From Hirudinaria manillensis (lineage: Eukaryota > Annelida > Clitellata > Hirudinida > Hirudinidae), in assembly GCA_034509925.1 (NCBI GenBank), contig CM067534.1, forward strand, positions 2,830,501 through 2,894,500: 64,000 bases of DNA. Reading direction: 5' to 3'. Both the position numbers and the translations under genes were made by a program. Below, one piece after another: positions 12,763-24,300 of this stretch (positions within the stretch are counted from its first letter, which is position 1; each line of letters starts with the position of its first letter). Under the pieces are notes generated by a model. That model worked only from the letters and a program-made list of their open reading frames with translations. It did not search any database and was not told where the DNA came from.

Positions 12763-15700
12763 ATGACTAATGAGTGTTTACGAATTTTTGGAATTTTGTG
12801 CCTCATCCTATTATACGCAGGTCAGTCCGATCGAGCTGGAAATAATTTGAATTTAGAGTGTAAATAACTCTGAAGGCATTAAAATGATTTTTTTGAGTTT
12901 CTGAACAATTTTAAATATTATATTAACGATTACCTCATTGTTCAATAAAATATATATGTATCAATTCGCGCATTACTTTACATTACATAGCAAGTAGCAG
13001 AAGGAAACAAATTTAAAAAAAATCTAGTAAATGCATTATTACTAGAAATAAATATTTATTTCTAAATTGTTTTTTTTTAGATACGTCATCTATAAATGTT
13101 GTCTTGAACAAGAAATGGAAATTGTGCAATAATGTAACATTTGATACTCGCCAATGGTCCGATGGCGATAGTTTAGAGGGTCATGGTATCATGGCAGGGT
13201 GCCCTAGATTTCCTCATGTTTTCATTGTAATAAATCTCGAAGAAGAGTTTAACATAAATTTTGTGGTCATCTTTGCTGGAAAAAGTGAGAAGAATATTTT
13301 CATTTGCAGTTGCAGTGTATTATGTAATAATTTAAAATGTGTTGAAGTTTAACACAGAGGGTTTGGCAAAATAATTCCCCTTAATGTATGTTTTGTATAT
13401 GTTATATGTCAATCAATGCACTATATTAAATGATATGTTGGAAACTATGACTTCAGGGCAATCATAGTGAAAAGTTCAACTGTACCTTGATGATTACCGA
13501 TTTATCACCTAACCTTAACCTGTGTCACCACCTGACTTAGTTTCCTTGAACATGGAAACTCTGATTATAAAGCAAAACATTACAATTTATCTAAAATTGA
13601 TTGCAAAACTTTCACAATGTCTATTTTTATAATGTCTAATTTCAGGTACTCTCAAAGATCAACTAGATTATGTTAAAATTCAGTTCAATGACGAGCAGCA
13701 GGGGGTAGTACATTGTGGGGAATATCCAGATACGGTTGCACCAAATCAAGTATTAAGAGTTAACTGCAAATACACTGACATGTTGTTTAAAGAGATTCGG
13801 ATCAATTCTCATTATAATCTTGGTATTGACATAAAAGAGATTGAAATGCATACATTCGGTAGGTCTTCCATGCTGTTTTATTAAAAAAAATAATTTACAA
13901 TGATAAAAAAACAATAAATATTAATGTTCAACTGTCAATTCAGCCACAGAACATCCTACACTCAAATATACTCTGCTTTACCGAGGTTGCTATTCTACAT
14001 TTGGCTCAAAGGAAAAAAATAAAAAGTTTATCGATTGTCATTCTGATTGTGTTCATGGAGGACATGTATTTATGGGGATTAAAGTAATCATTTCATTTCT
14101 GTGTGCATTGAATCTTATAATCTAATCATTAAATGGTTTTCAATTCCTTTTGATATGTAATAAGTAATTATTTTATTATTTTATTTTTTTTTGGAAATCA
14201 TAATTATTTAATTGGACATATGTGCCGAATGACTTTATTATATTTTATTTATGAATGCTTCTTGATATTAGATACAGAAAATAGACCAATTTCATCATTT
14301 ATTTGTAGCATGATCAGTTATGTGCTTGTGGTGATCATTCGTCAAGGGATTCTGAAATTTCATTGGAACTTTGCGACCTTAAATGCACTGATTTTCCGCA
14401 CAGATTCTGTGGTGCAAAATATAACGATTATTATTCAGTCTACATGAGTTAGTATAATTTAAATATTTTTTTATTTAGCAAAATCTAGTACATAATCTCC
14501 TTAATTTAATTTTAAGAAAATAGCTTATGATTACTAATTTTTAATAAGCAACCTGATATTATTTTTTGACAGTTAGGCCAGCGCTTCCTAATTTTCATGG
14601 ATGTTTCAACGAAATTTCAATTGCCGAACCCATACTTACTGGGAATATGACCGTAATCAAGTGCATAATACGTTGTGGCGATCATAGATTTGCAGTACTA
14701 AACGTAATTATGTTGATTTTATTAGAATTGAATTTAAAAAAAGTCGTTTTAAAACAAACTATTAATAAAATAAAGTGAATTATTAATAAAACAATTATTA
14801 AAATAGTTGTAAAATACCAAGAATATTTTTTAAGTTGATTGTGGCACAAAATCTTAATTTTGTCCTTATTATGGAAAATAAGTGCTTAATGATAAATTTC
14901 AAGTATTTGGATAATATTTAGAATAAGGGTGTCAAACTCAGATGAGAATCATCAGCCAAAATGTGCTGATTCAAGCAGTCAACTTGATTTCCGGCCGCGT
15001 TGATTTCATCTTTAACAATAAATTTAAAAAAAAATTTAATTCAGTGGAGTTTAAAATATCAGGTCAAAATATTTACGTGAGGATTGGTAAAATAAGTAAT
15101 AAGATTGATGTTGTTAAAAGAATGGTGTGGATTTCAAGTATTTGGCTAATATTTAGAATTCTGTGCTGCAAATAAGATAAATAATAAATAAATAAATAAT
15201 AAGATTGATGTTGCTAATAGAATGGTGTGAATTGCATTTGTCTCAATGATCAACCTATCGCATCCAAGAAAGCACCTACCAAGGAATGCAGTCTTGATTG
15301 CGACGGAGATAGTTCATCTACATTCAAGTGTGGTGCGAGAAACAGAATGTCTATTTATTCAAGTACGATTAACGATTTAGGAAAATTTTTGACAATACCT
15401 TTGGAAATCCATCTCATTTTCTTCTACAGCTTGTAACGTAGGAAGAGGTGGTGGCATAAGGTGTTCTGAAATATTTAGGTGTGGTGGTGAATTATCATTC
15501 ATTGGAGAATGTGACATTTGTAAACCAGGCTTTGTCGGTATATACTGCTTGGAATTTGATGGTAACCACAATTTTTTTAAAATCTGTACTTTAGTTTAAA
15601 TTTAAACTTCTAAATTATAAAGCAATATCTGCAATAATTAATGAATGATTTCCAAAGGCTAGCTGGGACTAGAAGATTCACTTAAAATTGTTTTAAGAAC

Positions 15701-16438
15701 CCACCTTTGTCAGGCAACGGGCCGTTATTAATAATGGTTCACTTCATGGTTTAGCTCACCTGGCTCTTTTGAATCTTAAAAACTGAACATTCAAAAGAAT
15801 ATGGCTTTTGTTCTTGATAAATTTGTGGAAATTATGGAGAAAGTTGCATTATTTATTTGTTGCAAGCTCCAGTCTGATAAGAGTTTCTCCATCTTGTGGA
15901 ACCTTAACATTGTTCTTAAGATCTCCTTAATCAGATTTTGCTGTGTTGCCAATATTTTATAACATTGTTTCGGAACCAATGAGATGTGTTTGCGGAGTGT
16001 TGTGATTTTGAAAAATTGGTAAATTTAAGTCGTTTTATTTTTCAGATTTTAGTGTTGTTTCATTTTCCAAGATTCCAACAACAGGTATATTCAAATGCTC
16101 AGTTGCGATTTGTCCCATTTCTTTTATAATATTTATTAATTTTTATAATATTAATATCAAAATATTATTATGTATTTAATATATACATAATATAGTTGTG
16201 TTTTTTTCTTCAGAATTATTTAGGCCAACAGGAATAGAGGGAGGTGAATTTACTTGATTTATGATCGTATATAATTTCTTGAATTAATAATAAACATAAA
16301 TCATTAAGTCGTAATTATATTTAAATTGGATTTAATTGGAAAATGAACCCATAAAATGCAGACAATCAGAATTTAAAGAGATCACTCCTGCTTCTCTTTA
16401 CTGCTGTAGTTGCCTGTTATACATATTGGAAATGGTAG
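12763..16438 (+). CDS. Gene A: type I membrane protein, discoidin-like + 2 WSC + EGF-like
   Basis: Predicted cell-surface protein of 434 residues. Exons: 12763-12820, 13081-13284, 13646-13858, 13944-14083, 14309-14447, 14573-14703, 15221-15362, 15430-15561, about 16046-16084, 16214-16243 and 16362-16438. Exon 1 gives a signal peptide (MTNECLRIFGILCLILLYA). Residues 20-158 look like a discoidin/F5-8C galactose-binding fold, opening INVVLNK and closing EIEMHTFG. Residues about 165-250 and 255-342 are two WSC-like Cys domains, each with a YxGC-type start, a C.C core and an SVY or SIY end. Residues 344-386 form a Cys-rich EGF-like segment (CDICKPGFVG). A Ser/Thr/Pro stalk and one helix (SLLLLFTAVVACYTYW) follow, then TAG. 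The likely role is carbohydrate binding at the surface. No named orthologue is recognised. It is a tandem paralogue of 18375-26859. The exon 9 edge is uncertain by one base. Confidence 0.82.
14895..15229 (+). repeat. Local duplications around the gene A exon 7 acceptor
   Basis: A segment of about 33 bp at 15097-15129 is repeated at 15196-15229, where it forms the branch/acceptor region and first bases of exon 7. A second 29-bp segment at 14895-14923 recurs at 15132-15160. The copies differ by only one to three bases, so the duplication is recent. Confidence 0.75.
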
Positions 16439-18374
16439 GTTCTTTGTTTTGAATTTCATGGCAGTTTTTTTTTTATTTGAACTACATTGTAAAAATATTG
16501 TAAATATGTTGCGAATATGTTACAAAATGAAACATATTGTAAACTGCCAGTTCTTTGTTTTAGATTTCATGGCAATTTTCTTATTTACACTTATGTTGTT
16601 GACAGGTTTATGGCAGAAAAATTAGGAACTGGAAGGATCTCTGCAAGCTCTGAAAAAGAAGAACTTGCTTCTGTAGGTTGATGTTAAGTGATGGACAATT
16701 CTATTTCAAAACCAAGATTAAGTTGGTCATTTGAAAGATTTCTATATGTAAATGTTTGTCATATTACAAACTTTTGCTGTTATTCCTTGTATTGCAAATA
16801 ATACAAGCATATGAGTGTGCACTGTACAGTTTACTAATAATAACTAATTTCTTGAATAATAAAAAGATTAATATATTGTTTGAGTTAATCATTGGAATTG
16901 TCCGTCTCATCTCAAATGTTATTTGATTCTTGCTTGAAATGATCCAATTCCTCCGATTCCTCTGAGGTTTAAATGAATCAAATTCTTGGAACAAAGTAAT
17001 TCCTCTTTTCCACTGATAGCATCGATGTCATGCAATTATTTAAATATAAACTAGTCAACCACAAGCAAGGAGTGCCTATCTTTGCCTGGACAGGTCTAAT
17101 AATTACTTGGTTAATTAAATGGTTAGTCGTTAATTCGTCGGTTGAATGTCCAAGAATTAGATATAGAAAAAATGAGGCAAAAGTAGTTTGGAATTAAACT
17201 GAATATTCACAAGAAGAAAAATGGCAAAACACTAAATACAAAAAAAATAAAGATGAGTTCCTTCTTTAATTATGTGGCACTCTTTCATTTAACTAAGTTT
17301 TGTTGCTATTGAAGTTGCAAATCCATTTTATGAGGAAAAGATTGATCTTAGATTATTTTGTAAAGCGTTTACATGTTAATTTAAAAATAAAATATTGGTT
17401 ACTGGATGACTTGTTCTTGACTGGATGACTGAATGTTGTGTTCTTGAAATTACCTCGAGCCGGTGCTAAGAAATGTGATAATAGCGTTAATGCTAATAAA
17501 AAATTATAGTAAAAACAACTTCAAAGTCAAGAAAGAGTTATTTTAAAGTTAAAGGCAAATAAAGTATTGAAGCTGCTTTTGAATTTAAGATGTTCCATGA
17601 TGGTCTTGTGCACCATGTTTCATTACTGTTTGAGATAGGTGAACCATCACTTATTTATTATTTCTGTTATGCAATCAGACCTTAATACCCACCAGTGGAA
17701 CTGTTTTTCTTTGGTCAATGCACAATAAATAAGCTTATTGTTGTGCAGTTGCATCACCTATGAATACGTGTATGAATTATCTGAGCTTTATTAGTTCTTT
17801 CGATTGTACTATTAACACAAACTTTAAGCATCTGTTATTAATACAAGCATTAATGTTTATTAAGCTCGTATCCAAAAAAAAAAAAAAAGCGAGGCCAAAG
17901 TATCCTAGCAAGAAATTGTACTTCATCACAAGTAGCAATGCTGTAATTCTCTCTATTCTGTTGTCACAAGTAAGGAATGCATCAGCAGGTATTGTAATTT
18001 GTAACGCGTTAGTTTTATTAACACCGTCGTTCATTAGTTCAAAATATAAACAAAAAGGAAGCATTTACGTCTCCATGACGAAGCAACAGACTTCAGTAAA
18101 ATTGTATTCAGTAGTATAGCTCCCAAATGAACTCTTTTTCTTTATACAACTTAAGACTTTAAGTGAAGTTTATGTATCCTCACCTGATCCATTCAAAATT
18201 CTGCTTTTATATTCTTGCGTATATTTCTTAGTTGACGTCGTGGAAGTAAATAAACACAATGAACAGGCCACTAAAATCTTTAACAACGAATTAGTTATTA
18301 AGTTGGACGTGGGTTACTTTTTTATATTTCGATACAGAGAGGTATCTATATAACTACACTAGCAAATAGGCTCA
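16439..18374. other. Intergenic spacer between tandem genes A and B
   Basis: Contains a plausible AATAAA polyadenylation signal for gene A at 16858-16863. A poly-A tract at 17874-17888 sits within a pair of overlapping frames (17760-18119 plus, 17777-18064 minus) that I could not assign to any family. No WSC- or discoidin-like exon was found here. Confidence 0.55.
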
Positions 18375-21300
18375 ATGCAAACTGGATATTCCTTTACGTT
18401 TTTTGTTTTATGTCTTCTGGAAGTCATCACAGGTCACTTGAATCCTGATAAAGTTGAAATTTCAAATGATTTATATTAATAATAACAATAGTATGAAAGT
18501 CCATAAGCGATTTAATTTAATTAATATTAATTAATAATGGATCGAATTGTACAGACGCATCAACCATAAACTTGGCTAAAAACCCACGCTGTAAATACTT
18601 CGACAAGACAGTCACGGAGTGGTTCGACGGGAACACGAATTACAAGGAGAGTCGTCCTTATGAATCTATTCCTCACATACCCAATGTTCAATTCTCCATT
18701 ACCATCAAGGAACAATGCACAGTGAATTTCGTCATCATATATGCTGGAGCAAGTGAGCTGATTCAGTGTTTCCGTTTTGTTTTTTGTTTCTGTTGCTAAT
18801 TCTGCTACTACTACTACTTTCGAACATTTTATTCAGCCCTGAACAATCCGTAAGAGCACATCAACCATCTACCTCATCTAATATTTTAGGTCCTCCATTA
18901 GGTCCTCCCTAGGACCATCGCAATAATAAAATTATTAATAAATAATAATTTAATGAAATTGTCCGAGAGAAAAAGAAATTCTAAGAGTTAGAAAATGAGC
19001 TATTGTCTTTTAGTCCGTTTGCGGTTCCATCCTCGTTTCCTCCATGTGCTGGACTTCCATATCTTCCAGATCCGATATGACTCCGACATTGTCTTGATTG
19101 ACAACCACATGAGAAGTCGCCTTGAGACACCATGCTGTCTCCAAATCTTCCACGATTCCGCTGAGATGGCTCCTCTCCAGTTCGCCACGAAAGCTGTGAT
19201 CAGTCCCTCCTGTTCTCCAGTGCCGCCAGATGGATTGTTTTGCTTCATCCACTGGTTGATGTCTGGCGTGTTATACTTGTCGACCTTCAACCTATGGAAG
19301 TAGTTCAGGTCGAACGTGTCAGCAATCACCGCCACATCGCAAACCATATATCGCGCCCCGTGCCACGCACAGAGGTCGGGAATTCTTGTCCCATTCCGCG
19401 TTGGAATTCGTGGCTCTAACTTCACGATGTAGCCTCTTCTTTCGAGGTGGGCTGCCAGCATACGGACGAGGACATCGTGTCTGAGGTGGCGAGGGCCATT
19501 CGTTCTATGACAGTTTTGAATGATGTGGCCCAGTGATTCTGTCACACCGCAACCGGCATCGCAGGATGTGTCGGCAACTGGGCATCTCCTTGCCGAACGC
19601 AGCTTGTTCTGTAAGACGCCGGCGCGGACCTTCACACATTGCAGAAATTGTTTATTTTGCATTCTGTTGACACCATCGACCAGCCACTCGCTAGGAACCA
19701 CACCGTCGACAAAGGACCTCAATCCGTAACCATCCACCGTTTTGTACAACTGTTCGGCAGTTGCCAGGCGCCGTGATTTCGACGATTCCGTTCCAGTGTC
19801 CTTCAACTGCGGCCGTCCAAATCTTCTGACTTCTCCAATAACTGCTGTGTTTTGGCGCAGCATGTCCATGATGAAGCCGTCGTTATTCAGCTTGGCCTGC
19901 TGTAAGACTTTTGTCAGTCTTCGGATTCTTATCTCGGGTATCCAGCGTCGTAGCTGGAGAACCCCCAGTCCACCGAACCTGACAGGGGCGTGCAGATACG
20001 CATTTGTTGCGTCTTTCGGCAATCGTAGCCAACCCCGCACCGACTTTCTGATTGCGATGTCGGCCGCGTTGAGGGCTCTGAGGGAAACTTTCTCGAATGT
20101 TAGGTGATGTACCAAACTTGGTAACAAGTGGGTTTTTAGGATGTAGAGCCTTTGGCAGTGAGTAAGCGGAGCACGTGATATTGAGTGGAGGCCCTTCTGA
20201 ATCCTGTCCCCGAGTGTTGTGTATTTCATCTTTGGTCCTATCTGCACTCCGAGATACTTGTACGCTCCTGCTATGCTGAGAGCCTTGACTTCTTTCTCTT
20301 GCAATTTTAGGTATGGCGAGGGGTTCACCACCCACAGTTTCTTCCTACTGACCACTTCTGTTCTCATCGATGCGCATTTGTCTGGATTTATGACCAGACC
20401 AACCTTTGCCAATTCCGATTCCAGCTGGCCCGTCATGGCCTCCATTCCAACGTCTGTCGACGACATCAAAACGAGATCATCCGCAAAGGCTATGTAATTA
20501 CACGTCTCTTTCGACTCGTTACCCGCGGAGATTCCAATCGAACTGTCAATGGCGCTCATGCACATGTCAACTACCGCGTTGAAGAGCATTGGAGACATTG
20601 GGTCTCCCTGTCTCACTCCTCTACGAACAGAAATGGCTTCGCTGAGTTTTCCTCCCATTCTCATGTACACTTTGCTGTCGCTGTACAGATTAATGAGGTA
20701 AGTGATCAGCGTTGTCGGTGTGCCGAGACGACGGGCAGCTCTGATTATGGATTGATGACTCACAGAATCAAACGCCTTTGCCACGTCGATGAAAGTCAAG
20801 TTCAGCTTTTTCCTTTCTAGTCTCTTTTTCTCGATGAGTGCCTTGATGAGCCAAAGGTTGTCTCCGAGACCGTCGCCGTGCCTGAAGGCTTTTTGTCGTG
20901 CCGACAAAGGCCAGAAGAGCAGCATTCTCCGATTTAGAATCCGATGGAAGAGTCGGCTCATAATCGGTCCAACTGTTATCGGCCTGAACTCGCTCGGAGA
21001 GCGCACCTCCTTGGCCTTCGGGATGCAGCTAACGACTCCTTCCTTGAATGGTGAGGGAGGCAGACCAGAAAAAAGCCACAGGGTCATGTGCACGGCAAGA
21101 TCGATGAATTTGATCCCGTCGAGATTTTTCTTTCGCATTCCGTCCAAACCTGGAGCGGAATCTTTCAGACTTTTCACAGCAGTTTTCACTTCGGCGCATG
21201 TTATTGGGACGTCCAGGTCGTGACAGAGTCCTGTAGTCGGTGTTACCGGGCGGTCGTCCGTGACTGATTCGCTTGAAAACACCTGCCTCCAATATTCGAG

Positions 21301-24300
21301 CAGCTTCTCTTGGGGAAACGGTTTTTGTTTTTCGCCGTAATCCTCATTGAGCACTGATTGCGCACCTTTCACCTTGTTTTTCTTCATGAGAGTCTGAAGA
21401 TTTCTCCTTTGATCCCGTCTTTTTTGCAATCTCCTCTCTCTTCTGGACTGCTTCGTTCTGGTCACGACGAATTCCCTGTTAGCCATCCGCTTTTCTACCC
21501 CCTCTCCCACGGCAGCGTTTGGTTTTTTCGTTCGGCTTGGCCTTCTCCTCCTGTGACGTCGGGTGGGTGGATTTTTCTTTGTTCTGTTTAAATTGAACTT
21601 GCTCTCCATCCAAGTCGCGTACTCTTCATCTATTAAGTCTTGCTTTATTTTTGGATCTATTGTGCAGTTCAACAAGTCTGAAAATTTTTCCATTGGTAGG
21701 TTTATGAACTGATAATTTCCGATTATAAATTGTTTCAAATGATTTTCATTGTCGACATTCTCGGTTTCAGGAGCGCTGATGACGCATCTGGCCGGTGTTC
21801 TTGTCTGGGTATTGGATTCTGTGGTCATTTTTATTATGAAATCATTGTAGAAGGTTCTATATTGCGGTTTGTTTATATTTTTCCTGATCGTTTCCACTGG
21901 GATGTTTGGCAGAATTCGATTCAATGCAAAGTTTATTCTCTTTTTTTCCTGAGAGTTTAGTTTCCACTCAGCCTCTGCTATCTGCCTCCAAATTGCATTG
22001 CCTTCTGGTGGAGGATTTACCACAACTCGATCTTCACTTGAGAGGATCTTCGAGGTTTTTTTGTGTTCATTCCCAGAGATTCCAACAGCACCACTCTCCT
22101 CTTCTCCACGTCTTATTCTCAGAACTACTCTCGCTATTGCTACTATCGCTCTTGCTGCTGCTGCAGTCGTTGCTGCCACGATGTGTCCAATTCTCTTTTC
22201 TCATAAAACTAGAGGCCTCGATGGTGATAAATACAAGAAGAGGAGTAGTAAACAATGAGTGAATGGGCAAACGAATGAATGGACAATAATTACTTTATTA
22301 TTTTATTTTTCTTTATGTAAACCATCAAGCTGAAGGGATCCTAGTAACGAGAATACAAATCTGTACGATTTACATAAAAAATACTCCACAAACGCACCAT
22401 AATTGCTAAATTGTAATATTAATTAATATTACTAATTGCAGTAAAACCTGTGAATTATGGCACCCGAGGCCAGGGCAAAACCTGACCTATGAACCGATTT
22501 TCTTTAGTTTAGCTTAGACACCTGATAAAAGAGATAACATGCCCACAGGATTACTATTTTCGTGGAAAATCATTGTTCTAGATCCGCCACTGACAGCTAA
22601 TATAATAATAATAATAATAAGTAATTTTATTTAATTTAATAAATAATATATGATATTAATAATTACGATAGTTATAATAATATTTTATTTATTAATATTA
22701 TTATTTTTAATACTGTTAATTGCAGCCACTACTGCAGACCAGCTGAGTTATCTTACCATTAGCTTCATCGAGAAACCAACAGGCTACTCTCGATGTTCCG
22801 AAGTTCCTTCGATCGTCCTGCCGGGTGACGTGGTCAGGGTAAACTGTAAATCGACTCTCAAGTTACAGGATGAGATTGAAATTACCACTCGTCACAACAC
22901 CGGCATAGACATTGCAGAGATAGAGATACACACTTTCGGTACTTTCTAAGTTCTTTGCACGTTCGCCGGCTGAGTAAAACCCTAAGTTGCTAGGGTGAGG
23001 GTGAGGACCTCTATTTTATTTATAAATTTCTTATAAATTATTATTTATTATTATCTCAAGGAAAGCGATAGTTATTATTATTATTATTAAATTATTATTA
23101 TTATAATTTTGATTTTTTTCTTGTTTAGCGACAGAATATCCTAAGCTCAGATATGCTCTGCTATACCAAGGTTGCTTCGAGGAATTTGGGGAAGGGTCTC
23201 TTACAAAGTCGCTCGCTAAGTGTCATGACTACTGCGTGACGAGTGGATATGTGTATATGGGCATAAAGGTGTTGCTTAAATTATTTGATTGATTGATTGA
23301 ACTTATGGATTTATGCATTATGGTACTGATTAACCTAATTGGCTTTGATTGATCGGGTTGGGATTGCTAAAGGTCTTGAATGTTTCTCGCCCTTGTTCTT
23401 TGAGTCTGAGATGGTACTAATATGTTGGCTGAAAGAACGGTACAAAGTGTGACATTAGTATTTTTCACTGATTGGTTGCAATTAGCTCTCTAAAATCGTA
23501 CATTTAGTCCTGATGAAATGGTGTAGCCACTAGGATGTAGGAGCAAAACGCATTTGTTTGCTAAAAAAGTACAACACAATCATTAACATCACTGATTCCA
23601 CGATTCAGTAGAACTATTTTTTTAAAGGGCAAGGATTGTTCTTGTACCGATAACTTGGATTACAAAAGCGAAATTCCAATAGAAAGTTGCAACCTTCCAT
23701 GCCCTGGTTTTCCCCACAGGTTCTGCGGTTCAGAAGGGGCCAATTATTCTGTCTACCTGAGCAAGTATAATTTGTATAGATGAACCGATCCGGATAATTT
23801 ATTTTAGTTTCTTTTTATGCAAGATGTTTAAAAAATTTTATGAAAACAATTACTTGCACTTGTTTTTCAAAAGTTAGACCCGCTATTCCTTATTTCCTTG
23901 GGTGTTTTCGGCATCAAGTTGAAGGTGAAGAAGAAGAAGAAGAAGAAGAAGAAAATGATGATGAAGAAGAATATGATGATGACTATAAAGATGAAGATGA
24001 TCGTGATGAAAGAGCACCCATACACAACATAACAATCATCGAATGCATAATTCAATGCGAAAATTTCAAATTTGCAGAGCTAGAGGCAAACTTCAGTTAC
24101 TTCTCTAGTACTATTATATTACATTATAAAATAAAGTAAAAATCAAGTTATGTTTTGACCCTTATAAAATATTGTAATACTCAAGATTAATGCATATGAA
24201 GATTGATGATGGAAGTGTAACTCAGATCTCGTATCAGAAACAGTAGTAATTTCTATCAACAGGGAGGCAAGTACTGCCACTGTAACAATGATGAACCGGA

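Noticed and set aside
17760..18119. 119-codon plus frame with an overlapping 95-codon minus frame in the gene A/B spacer
   Set aside because: Both strands are open at once, the plus frame runs through a poly-A tract, and no family is recognised.
18900..22700. Exact retrotransposon ends and target-site duplication
   Set aside because: No convincing duplication or tail was found by eye on either side, so boundaries beyond the open frame are not claimed.
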